This document shows, piece after piece, positions 9,257 to 17,400 of a stretch of DNA of 18,802 nucleotides. Numbering within the stretch: the first letter of the stretch is position 1; the number at the start of each line of letters is the position of its first letter. The DNA is from an uncultured Phaeodactylibacter sp. (lineage in GTDB: Bacteria; Bacteroidota; Bacteroidia; Chitinophagales; Saprospiraceae): NCBI GenBank assembly GCA_913062745.1, contig CAJXXJ010000008.1, positions 1-18,802 of the forward strand. The letters are read 5' to 3'. The notes below the pieces were generated by a model. That model had not been told where the DNA came from and did not search any database. It saw only the letters and a program-made list of their open reading frames with translations. The position numbers and the translations under genes are program-made.

Positions 9257-10090
9257 ATGAGTGCAAACATTTCTGCCGCTGATGTCAAAAAACTGCGCGA
9301 AATGACAGGGGCGGGCATGATGGACTGCAAGAAAGCGCTCACCGAAGCCGGTGGGGATTTCGATAAAGCCGTAGAAGTACTTCGTAAGAAGGGCCAGAAG
9401 GTCTCTGCCAAGCGTGCAGACCGCGAGGCGAACGAAGGCGTCGTCACGGCACAGGTTTCTGATGATAAGAAAAAAGGTGTAATCGTCAAGCTGAGCTGTG
9501 AAACAGACTTCGTAGCCAAAGGCGATGACTTCGTAAAGTTCGCTGAAGACGTAGCGGCGCTGGCACTGTCTCACTTCCCGGCTACCCACGAAGAGCTGAT
9601 GGGGCTGGACATGAACGGCCTGCCGGTGAGCGAGCGCGTAACCGAGCTGGTCGGTAAGATCAACGAAAAGATCGAACTCGCCGCTTACGAGCGCATGGAA
9701 GCAGAACAGGTAGCGCCTTATATCCACATGGGTAACAAGGCAGCTGTACTGGTCGGCCTGAACAAAGCAAGCGAAGAAGCTTATAACGCTGGCCGCGACG
9801 TAGCTATGCAGGTTGCCGCTATGAAGCCGGTAGCACTGGACAAAGACGGCGTCGACCAGTCTATCATCGATAAGGAGATCGAAATCGGTAAAGAGCAGGC
9901 CCGTCAGGAGGGCAAGCCGGAGCAAATCATCGAAAAGATTGCAATGGGCAAGCTCAATAAATTCTTCAAAGAAAGCACCCTGCTCAACCAGCAGTTTGTC
10001 AAGGACAGCAGCCACTCGGTCTCGTCCTACCTGAAGAGCTTCGACAAGGAGCTCACCGTGACAGACTTCAAGCACGTTGAGCTTGGTTAA
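9257..10090 (+). CDS. tsf: Elongation factor Ts
   Basis: EF-Ts is the nucleotide exchange factor that regenerates EF-Tu-GTP in the cytosol. The 277 aa are a normal length. The N-terminal UBA-like domain carries VKKLREMTGAGMMDCKKAL (10-28). The EF-Tu contact motif T-D-F-V at residues 83-86, in the context CETDFVAKGDDF, is intact. Two core alpha/beta subdomains follow, including APYIHMGNKAAVLVGL and GRDVAMQVAAMKP. It is the last gene of the ribosomal operon and is followed 15 bp later by a strong terminator. Confidence 0.97.
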   Translation: MSANISAADVKKLREMTGAGMMDCKKALTEAGGDFDKAVEVLRKKGQKVSAKRADREANEGVVTAQVSDDKKKGVIVKLSCETDFVAKGDDFVKFAEDVAALALSHFPATHEELMGLDMNGLPVSERVTELVGKINEKIELAAYERMEAEQVAPYIHMGNKAAVLVGLNKASEEAYNAGRDVAMQVAAMKPVALDKDGVDQSIIDKEIEIGKEQARQEGKPEQIIEKIAMGKLNKFFKESTLLNQQFVKDSSHSVSSYLKSFDKELTVTDFKHVELG

Positions 10091-10105
10091 TCGATAATCA
10101 TTTAC

Positions 10106-10138
10106 AAAGCGGATTAGGCAGCTAATCCGCTTTTTTTT
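10106..10138 (+). terminator. Rho-independent terminator after tsf
   Basis: A 12-bp stem (AAAGCGGATTAG at 10106-10117, complement at 10122-10133) with loop GCAG leads into a run of eight T (10131-10138). It closes the rplM-tsf operon. Confidence 0.93.
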
Positions 10139-10143
10139 GGTTT

Positions 10144-10190
10144 CGCCTGAAGCTTCCAACCCGCGGTAGGGAACAACTCAGGCGCTTTTT
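10144..10190 (+). terminator. Second hairpin with T run between tsf and pyrH
   Basis: CGCCTGA (10144-10150) pairs with TCAGGCG (10178-10184) and is followed by CTTTTT. The 27-nt loop can fold further through TTCC/GGAA. It starts only a few bases after the first terminator and before pyrH. It may be a backup terminator or the 3' end of a short RNA. Confidence 0.45.
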
Positions 10191-10252
10191 GACATTAATT
10201 AACTGGCGGATCGGCCGGGCACCATACAATATGGCCAGCCCCGGTTGCGATT

Positions 10253-10259
10253 TATTTTG
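10253..10259 (+). promoter_or_regulatory. Weak candidate -7 box for pyrH
   Basis: TATTTTG at 10253-10259 is one base short of the TAnnTTTG consensus and lies 25 bp before the pyrH ATG. No clear upstream TTG at the right distance was found. Because a strong terminator precedes pyrH, some promoter in 10191-10284 is expected. Confidence 0.3.
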
Positions 10260-10284
10260 TCAGTAACAGTAGTGAAACCAAATC

Positions 10285-11001
10285 ATGGCACAACTCAAGT
10301 ACAAAAGGATACTGCTCAAGCTCAGCGGCGAATCCCTTATGGGTGAACAGGGCTTTGGTATCGACTCAAATATGCTCAGCCACTACGCCAGCCAAATCAA
10401 AGAACTGCTGCAAATGGGCGTACAGGTCGCCGTCGTTATCGGAGGTGGAAACATCTACCGGGGGCTGCAGGCCGCCGAGTCCGGCATAGAACGGGTACAG
10501 GGCGACTACATGGGCATGATGGCGACCGTCATTAACGGTATGGCGCTGCAGAGCGCCCTCGAAGGCGTAGGAATCTATACCCGCCTCATCTCCGCCATCG
10601 AAATGAAGCAAATTGCCGAGCCTTACATCCGCCGCCGCGCGATCCGCCACCTGGAAAAAGGCCGGGTCGTTATCTTTTCGGCCGGCACCGGCAGCCCGTA
10701 CTTTACCACTGATTCTGCTGCCGCGCTGAGAGCCAATGAAATCAACGCCGATGTAATCCTCAAGGGTACGCGCGTGGATGGCATCTACAGCTCCGACCCG
10801 GAGAAAGACCCCACCGCTACCAAGTTCGACAGCCTCACCTTTGCCAAGGTGATTAGCCTGGGGCTAAGCGTAATGGATATGACTGCCTTTACGCTCTGCC
10901 GCGAAAATAACCTGCCCATCGTCGTCTTTGACGTTAACGATGGCAGCAACCTCCGCCGGATCGTAAATGGTGAAGCAATCGGTACTATCGTGGAAGGCTA
11001 A
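10285..11001 (+). CDS. pyrH: UMP kinase
   Basis: The enzyme phosphorylates UMP to UDP with ATP in pyrimidine nucleotide synthesis; the bacterial form is a hexamer of the amino-acid-kinase fold. The 238 aa match the family. Visible motifs are the phosphate-binding L-L-K-L-S-G-E-S (residues 10-17), IGGGNIYRG (52-60), the DYMGMMAT helix (74-81), [13 protein letters not shown] (134-146) for UMP binding, and [13 protein letters not shown] (164-176). The start at ATG 10285 gives the usual short N-terminus [16 protein letters not shown]. It follows tsf, as in many bacteria, but is separated by terminators, so it is probably transcribed on its own. The frr gene that often follows pyrH is absent here. 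Confidence 0.96.
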   Translation: MAQLKYKRILLKLSGESLMGEQGFGIDSNMLSHYASQIKELLQMGVQVAVVIGGGNIYRGLQAAESGIERVQGDYMGMMATVINGMALQSALEGVGIYTRLISAIEMKQIAEPYIRRRAIRHLEKGRVVIFSAGTGSPYFTTDSAAALRANEINADVILKGTRVDGIYSSDPEKDPTATKFDSLTFAKVISLGLSVMDMTAFTLCRENNLPIVVFDVNDGSNLRRIVNGEAIGTIVEG

Positions 11002-11029
11002 GCTCATAGCTGATGGCCTCCTGCATCTA

Positions 11030-11076
11030 AAAAGGTGATTGCCCGCTTCTGTGCCGGCAATCACCTTTTAATTTTT
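11030..11076. terminator. Bidirectional terminator between pyrH and the metalloprotease gene
   Basis: A perfect 14-bp stem (AAAAGGTGATTGCC at 11030-11043, complement at 11056-11069) ends in TTTT on both strands, with AATTTTT beyond it on the plus strand and one further T on the minus strand. It lies between two convergent genes and can serve both. Confidence 0.88.
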
Positions 11077-11132
11077 CCCTATCTCTACGGTAGTATCCTG
11101 GAAGGCCAAGATTCCGGCTTGCTATTGGGCCA

Positions 11133-13571
11133 CTAGTGCGGCCCGCCGCAGCCAATGGGCGATCCATCCGGAATGTCCGGTGCCGGCGGCAACTGGTAGT
11201 GCGCAGGGTCTGTTTTGAACTGTTCAATTTCCTGCAGCATATACGACAAATGAGCCTGCTGCTCCCGGCTCATATCACGGCGCTCCTCCAGCCTGCGCTC
11301 AAAGCTCTTTTGAAATCCATTAATGTTGCGGAGCGCTTCGCCGGCTACCTGTGGCATTACCTGCTCATCAGACGCCAGGCGCAGCAGGTGCCGCATGACC
11401 AGCTTTTGTCCCGCCCGGCCGATTTCTTCTTCCAGTGGGGATTGGGCATCGTCCAGGGTTTTCCACGCTGCCTCTACCAGGCGGTCGAGTGAAAGGGACC
11501 AGTTGCCATTCGTCCGTTGCACAACAAGCCGGGCCAGCCGCTGTGGGTGGAAGAGCAGCTGCAAGGTGTGGTCTATACTGGCTTCCGCCGCCGCAATCGG
11601 GTCGAAAGTGGTACCGGTGTAAGGCGTAAAATACTCCCGCCCCCGTCCGTAGCCGGTAGGCTGAGGAGGCAGCAGGCTAAGTATCCGTGGCGGCAGGGTC
11701 AGTTCAGCCGGTTTCAGCGTACGCAGCAGGGCCGTCATCGCCCGGCTCTGATCCTCGGGCTGTACAGGACGGATTGCCTCCTGTCCGTCTCCCCGCAGGG
11801 CGTAAGTATAGTGGTAGCCACCTATCCATTTTGCAGCAGCAGCTGCCTGATAGCGGTGCGCAAGGTATACCGGGACCAGTACCCGCTCCAGCTCCGCCAG
11901 CGGGGTGCCCTCGGGAATCTGCTTTTCGCTAAAGCGGCTCAGCGCCTGCTTCCGGAGGTCCATCAACCGGTTCAGTTCGGCCGGCGCGTCGGTGCCGTTG
12001 TCCCAAAGGTGCGCCAGTGGATGTGCTGTCCCGTCTGCCCGTGCACCATCATCGGAAATGTAGTGCAAGCCATCCTTTCTGGCTTCCGCCAAAATAGCAT
12101 CAAGGGCGGCTGCTTCGTCTGTCCCTTCCGGAAAAGGCGTGTACCCGTAGCGGATGGCCACCTTATCCCATTCGCCGATGCCGTTATCGTAAGCCTCTGA
12201 AAAGTCGATGCCACCTTCCTCGTCCAGTGCCAGCATCGGGTGCGGATAATCCATGACGGAAGCCCTGCCATTTACGCTTGCCGCAAAATTGTGGGCCAGC
12301 CCTAGCGTATGCCCTACCTCATGAGCAGAAAGCTGCCGGAGCCTCGCCAGCGCCATCTCCTCCATGCGCGGGTCGGGCGTACTGCCGTCCTCAAATGCTT
12401 CAATCAGCCCCTGTGCAATCAGGTAGTCCTGCCTGACCCGCAGTGAGCCAAGCAGTACATGCCCTTTGATGATTTCGCCGGTGCGCGGGTCTGTGACCGT
12501 GGTGCCATACGACCAGCCGCGCGTAGAGCGGTGTACCCAGTTGATCATATTGTAGCGGACATCCATCGGGTCTGCGTCGGGCGGTAGCAGCTTCACCTGA
12601 AATGCATTGCGGAAGCCTGCTGCTTCAAAAGCTTCGTTCCACCAGCTTGCCCCTTCCAGCAGCGCTGAGCGTACCGGTTCGGGTGTGCCAGGGTCGAGGT
12701 AATATACGATGGGCTCCACTGCCTCGCTGACCGCCGCAGACGGGTCCTTCTTCTCGAGGCGGTGCCGCTGGATTAACCGCCGCGTCAGCGGTGCTCCGAT
12801 GGGCTGTGCATAATCCTGATACTGTAAGCTGAAGTAACCACTGCGGGGGTCGAACGCACGAGGCTGATAACCATCATCCGGCAGCTCGATGAAAGAATGG
12901 TGCATACGCAGCGAGACGATGTCCGGGTCAGGGGTTACCGAGCGCACCTCCCGGCCCTGAGCCTCTCCGGTAAAGCTGACTAAGGCCTCAAACTCTGTAT
13001 TCTTCGGGAAGTTCCTGCAGCGTTCCAGCCACAGCATACTGCGGCTTTCATCCAGGCGGTAGGTGCCTTGTCCACGGTCTTTGAGCCGCCTGGCAGCGCC
13101 GTGGGCATCCCGAAGTAGAAAGGGGGTAAGGTCAATCAGCACACTTTGCCCTTGTTCAGCTACCGCCTGAAAGCCCCACAGCACCGAACTGGCAAACGCT
13201 TCTTCCACCGACTGCCGCTCCCGGGCATCGGGGCTCTCGGCACGGTAGTCCAGATTGGGGGCGATGAGCAGCACCTTATTGCCGGAGCGGCGAAAGACGG
13301 CCACCCGGCTATTGCCCAGCTGATTGCGGTCCAGGCCGATATCGTTGGAGCCCAGGCCGGCGGTCAGGCTGTTGACGTAGAGGAAAGCGGAGTCGAGCTG
13401 AGCGATTTCCAGGTAGATTTTGTCGGATGAGGCGTCATAGAAGTAATTAAACAGGCCGGGCTGAGCCTGCATACCCTTTGTTTTTTCAGCAATGGCGGGC
13501 AGGCCACTTTGTGCCAGCAGAGGCAGGACATAAATTATACCCAGGGAAAAAAGCAGTAGACGGATTTTCAT
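11133..13571 (-). CDS. Secreted zinc-dependent metalloprotease (DUF5117/DUF4953-type)
   Basis: This 812-aa protein starts with a signal peptide (residues 1-21, MKIRLLLFSLGIIYVLPLLAQ, no lipobox Cys), so it acts in the periplasm or outside. The catalytic core is a zincin site HEVGHTLGLAHN: His417, Glu418, His421 and His427 fit the metzincin pattern HExxHxxGxxH, with the Met-turn SVMDYP at 438-443. The N-terminal half, with LDSAFLYVNSLTAGLGSNDIGLDR and the LLIAPNLDYRA segment, resembles the DUF5117 family. The part around and after the zinc site, including EWDKVAIRYGY, resembles DUF4953. I assign these families from memory of their motifs. Substrate is unknown. There is no C-terminal type IX sorting domain, and the protein ends in an unusual Cys-Gly-Gly-Pro-His. 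The gene is alone, convergent with pyrH and divergent from the TMEM220-like gene. Confidence 0.88.
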   Translation of the reverse strand: MKIRLLLFSLGIIYVLPLLAQSGLPAIAEKTKGMQAQPGLFNYFYDASSDKIYLEIAQLDSAFLYVNSLTAGLGSNDIGLDRNQLGNSRVAVFRRSGNKVLLIAPNLDYRAESPDARERQSVEEAFASSVLWGFQAVAEQGQSVLIDLTPFLLRDAHGAARRLKDRGQGTYRLDESRSMLWLERCRNFPKNTEFEALVSFTGEAQGREVRSVTPDPDIVSLRMHHSFIELPDDGYQPRAFDPRSGYFSLQYQDYAQPIGAPLTRRLIQRHRLEKKDPSAAVSEAVEPIVYYLDPGTPEPVRSALLEGASWWNEAFEAAGFRNAFQVKLLPPDADPMDVRYNMINWVHRSTRGWSYGTTVTDPRTGEIIKGHVLLGSLRVRQDYLIAQGLIEAFEDGSTPDPRMEEMALARLRQLSAHEVGHTLGLAHNFAASVNGRASVMDYPHPMLALDEEGGIDFSEAYDNGIGEWDKVAIRYGYTPFPEGTDEAAALDAILAEARKDGLHYISDDGARADGTAHPLAHLWDNGTDAPAELNRLMDLRKQALSRFSEKQIPEGTPLAELERVLVPVYLAHRYQAAAAAKWIGGYHYTYALRGDGQEAIRPVQPEDQSRAMTALLRTLKPAELTLPPRILSLLPPQPTGYGRGREYFTPYTGTTFDPIAAAEASIDHTLQLLFHPQRLARLVVQRTNGNWSLSLDRLVEAAWKTLDDAQSPLEEEIGRAGQKLVMRHLLRLASDEQVMPQVAGEALRNINGFQKSFERRLEERRDMSREQQAHLSYMLQEIEQFKTDPAHYQLPPAPDIPDGSPIGCGGPH

Positions 13572-13587
13572 ATTTTAGCATTTGCCT

Positions 13588-13595
13588 TAAAAGTA
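13588..13595 (-). promoter_or_regulatory. Weak candidate -7 box for the metalloprotease gene
   Basis: The minus strand reads TACTTTTA here, one mismatch from TAnnTTTG, 16 bp before the ATG. No TTG was found at the expected upstream distance. Confidence 0.22.
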
Positions 13596-13662
13596 AAAAA
13601 AAGCAGCGATTCCGACCTGGCCGCTCCCGGCAGAAGCGGTGGCTGCCAAAACCAATGATTTT

Positions 13663-14028
13663 ATGAAATACGGCCATCTGGTAGTGGCAGGCTTATTCCT
13701 GCTCTTCGCATTTTTTCAGCTCAACGATCCGGATCCCTGGGGTTGGGTGCTGGTATACAGCTGGGTTGGTATAGTGGCTCTGCTTACCTTTTGGCGAAAG
13801 CCACAACGGAAGTGGATGGCGCTAGTGGGGCTGGTCGGCGTGATTGGGGCAGGTATTTATTTGTTCCCGGGTTTTCAACAGTGGATCAGCGCAGGTACTC
13901 CCTCGCTGGCCGGCGACATGTCTGCTGACCAGCCGGAAATTGAATACGCCCGCGAGTTTCTGGGGCTGCTGCTGTGCGGGCTGGTCCTCAGTGCATACGT
14001 ACTGGGCAGCCGCCGGGCGTGGCTGTAG
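13663..14028 (+). CDS. Small TMEM220-like integral membrane protein
   Basis: From the ATG at 13663 the protein has 121 aa. A GTG at 13639 would add eight residues with no clear benefit, so I prefer the ATG. Four hydrophobic segments are visible: about residues 4-20 (HLVVAGLFLLFAFFQL), 28-43 (WVLVYSWVGIVALLTF), 52-68 (MALVGLVGVIGAGIYLF) and 97-114 (FLGLLLCGLVLSAYVLG). The motif F-F-Q-L-N-D-P-D-P-W-G-W-V-L-V-Y after the first helix is characteristic of the TMEM220 family, shared by animals and bacteria and of unknown function. The acidic loop before the last helix (ADQPEIEYAREFLG) is also typical. It is divergent from the metalloprotease gene, 91 bp away. No terminator was found after it. Confidence 0.78.
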   Translation: MKYGHLVVAGLFLLFAFFQLNDPDPWGWVLVYSWVGIVALLTFWRKPQRKWMALVGLVGVIGAGIYLFPGFQQWISAGTPSLAGDMSADQPEIEYAREFLGLLLCGLVLSAYVLGSRRAWL

Positions 14029-14484
14029 TCATCGTGTTTTGAGTCAACGCACTAAGAGTTCACTGCGCCTGACGAGGCCGCAGCGGGAGCTACCGAAGTA
14101 TCGCCTAAGACATTGTATAGATGGTGATGCATAGGTCTACAGTGTTCGTGGTATAGATTTTAGCCTTTGTTATGTCAATTTTAGGGCTGAGGAGGGTCCC
14201 CGGGCGAAGCGTTAATGCCGCTTGTCCTGTTTTTATCTCCCGCTGTACAAAGCGGGTTCTGGTAATAAGTGCAATGCAAGTGCTGCAGCCAGCTACAGGC
14301 GCTAACGGCTGCAATTCTATACCTTGCGCTTACGCTGGCCAGGCCCCTTGTCTTATGGGGAGGGAGGCATATTATAGCCAGTAGTATGAATGTCACAAAA
14401 CCAAAGGAAGGCCGCTTAAGAAAATTAATCATATGGCATTTTTTGATTAACTTTCGGGATCTAAGATTCCACAAAACCGTAGGT
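14029..14484. other. Gene-free stretch of about 456 bp before the sensor kinase
   Basis: I see no convincing coding sequence here: the few short open frames lack family motifs. It holds a hairpin CCCGCT/AGCGGG at 14239-14256 and a smaller AAGCG/CGCTT pairing nearby. The last 100 bp are clearly AT-rich and probably contain the kinase promoter, though no good TAnnTTTG box was found. TAGCCTTTG at 14161-14169 has three rather than two spacer bases. Confidence 0.5.
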
Positions 14485-17400
14485 ATGAGACCCACAGCGA
14501 GAATAGATTCAAGAGCTATGAGGCAGGAGGAAATACTCGAAGCGCTGCTCGAGGCCACGGCTCTTCTGCACGGTGCAGAATCGGAACAGGATGCTCTTCA
14601 TCAGAGTTTTCAGTTAGTTTCAACACTGCTCGATGTCCAGGGAATATATCTCTACAGAACTTCGAATAATCCATCCGGTAAAGGCAGAATACCGTCTGCT
14701 TGTACGGGCTTGCAGCACATTGATGGTAAGTGGGTAGAATTATCGTTACAAAACGGCAGTGCTACACTGCCGGGTTCGGTGATCGAAAAAATGAGCGAAG
14801 AGCAGTTCTGTTCGCTGGGAAGTGATTTTAAAGCACCATTTGCCCGTGCTGGGATCGTACTATATGGTATCCGGGCGGGCACTGCTCTTTTCCTGCTCGG
14901 CTTTTCCGGGGCATTGCCGGAAGCAGGCACACTGGATTTTCTGAAGCCTTTTGTGCGTTCTTTAAAAGGGTATGTTAAGCGGAAGGACGCGGAAAGCAAA
15001 GTTGCGCGTCAGCGTAATTATCTGCGCATGGTAATCGATAATATCCCTGGTTATGTGTACGCAAAAGACGAAGAAGGCCGTTTCGTGCTGGCCAACAAGG
15101 CTGTTGCTGAAGCCTACGATGTGCCAATACAGGAATTGATAGGAAAGGGGGACCGGGATTTTCACCATAACCCTGAAGAAGTGGACCGGTATCTGCAGGA
15201 AGACAGGGAGGTAATTCAGCGAGGCTGTGTGCTAAGCCTGCCCAATGATCATGTTTCCCGGCCTGATGGCAGCACCGTACTGCTGAGTACTGTGAAAATG
15301 CCGGTGCCGGGCATGAATGGCAATGGGGTGGACGTTTTGGGGATCTCACTCGATGTCACTGCCTGGAAAAAAGCGGAACAGCGGGAGTTGGAAAGCCGCC
15401 GCCGCTACAAGGATTTTGTGGATCATACCAACGAAGGAATTTACCTCATTGAACTGAACCCTCCGATTCCCACGGATTTGCCTGTGCGAGATCAGATAGA
15501 GGCCATCTACCGCGGTGGTGTCTTCGCAGAATGCAATCAAGCTCTGGCAGACATGTACGGTGCAGAGAATCCGGAAGAACTGAAAGGGACTTTGATATAC
15601 GATCTGCATAAAAACGGCGACTTTGCTCAGAACCGTTCGGTCATTAAAACTTTCATCGAGGATGGTTATCGCATCAACAATATGGAAACCCTGGAAGAGA
15701 CCCCTGAAGGGCAGGAGGTCTGTTTCATGAACCATGCGATAGGCATCATTGAGGATGGCTGCCTGACCGCGATTTGGGGCGGACAGATTGACATTACGGA
15801 ACGCAGGGAAATGGAGAACTCTCTGCGCCGGGAGCAGCAGCAACTGCAGTTTGTTCTGGAAGGTGCTTCTGCAGCTACCTGGTTTTGGTACGTGCCGGAA
15901 AATCAAGTGGAAGTCAGCGCTTCCTTTGGTAGCTTATTCGGATACAGTGAACAGGAATGGCCGCACTGTGTCGAAGAATTCAACAAGATGGTACACCCGG
16001 AAGATTTAGAATGCTTTTTGGCGGTCACCCAAAAACACCTCCGGTTGAAGTGGAATAAAGAAAACCTCGAGCACGTAATGCGTATTCGTACCCAAGAAGG
16101 CGAATATCGATGGATACTCAACCGGGGCCGGGCTGTAGCCTGGGATAAAGATGGCTATCCGATTCGGGGGAGTGGCCTGTATGTTGATATCCATGACCGT
16201 AAGGAAATGGAATTACGCCTGCTCGAAAAGCAAGAGCACCTGGAGGTAGCCTCTGAAGGTGCTAATGTCGTGTTCTGGGACTGGCGGATGCAATCGGGGC
16301 GCACTGCTTTTACGAGTAATATTCTCGCCTGCCTGGGATATAAGCAGCAGGGGCTTGAAGTACCTTACGAGACCTGGGAAAACATCATCCACGAAGAAGA
16401 CCGGGAAGGTTTCCGGAAACTCACGGAGGAAAAGGTCTTTCAGCAGGGCCAGGGGTTCGCGACAGAGCTTCGCTTGCGGCATGCGGACGGCCACTATTTG
16501 TGGTTTTACGATTTTTGCCGACTCTACAAACGGGGCGGGACGGAATATCTGGCTGGCCTGTTAGTCAACATCGATGACCGCAAGCGCTCAGAACTTGCCC
16601 TCAAAGAAAGCGAGGAACGGCTCAAGCTAGCGATCGAGAGCAATACATTGGGAATTTGGGACTGGGATATCAAAAGAGAAATAGTACGCAACAGCCTCCC
16701 GATGTTACAGCATCTCGGGCACGACAATATTCCGGAAGAAACTTCTTATGTGGAGTGGCTACGGCTGCTCCATCCGGATGACCGGAAGGATCTGCAGGTA
16801 TCCATCTGCGATCAGATGTCCGAAAGTGATACTTTCGAGCTGGAATACCGGGTGCGGTCCGCTTCCGGAGCATACATCTGGGTATACGATAAGGGAAAAG
16901 TGACGCGAAGAGACGAAAAGGGTTTTGCTACGTACGCTATCGGAGTCTCTATTGACGTATCCGACCGCAAACGCATTGAGCTGGAATTACGGCAGAGCCA
17001 AGAGCGCGTGGAGATGATTGTTGGCGCTGCCAAGTTAGGCATGTGGGAGTGGGAGCCGCAGACGGATACTTGCTACTACAATGACTACTGGGGGGAAATG
17101 CTGGGGTATGAACCTGATGAGATAGAGCCTTCTAAAAGTTCATTTGAGCGCCTGACCCACCCGGACGATGTAAAAAAAGTCGAGCATATTCTCATGCACG
17201 AGCTGGAAGAGCCGCATAACGAGTTTACTACTGAAATTCGTATGCGCTCCAAATCCGGCGAGTGGCGCTGGATACACGATCAGGGCAAAGTCATTAAGCG
17301 GGATCAATACGGAAAGCCAACCCGGATCGTGGGGGTTCATATGGATATTAGCGAGCGTAAACAGGCAGAGCGCGCGCTTCAGGAGAGCGAGTCGCTTTTC

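Noticed and set aside
9134..10159. Long minus-strand open frame (341 codons) opposite rpsB and tsf
   Set aside because: It lies fully over two certain genes, has no recognisable motif, and reflects codon use of the plus-strand genes.
11517..12200. Plus-strand open frame of 227 codons inside the metalloprotease gene
   Set aside because: It is antisense to a clear zincin protein and rich in Arg, Gln and Cys in a way typical of shadow frames.
14200..14310. Integron attC-like site, suggested by GTTAATG and CTAAC near hairpins
   Set aside because: The sequences do not fit the RYYYAAC...GTTRRRY pair and no cassette or integrase gene is visible.
14172..14384. Possible 70-aa plus-strand gene before the kinase
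   Set aside because: No recognisable motif, membrane segment or signal, no convincing start context, and Cys/Arg-rich composition unlike the neighbours.
14266..14484. In-frame upstream extension of the kinase from GTG 14266 or ATG 14386
   Set aside because: The added residues lie in abruptly AT-rich sequence and match no domain; the GAF-like region starts after 14518. The ATG at 14386 cannot be fully excluded.
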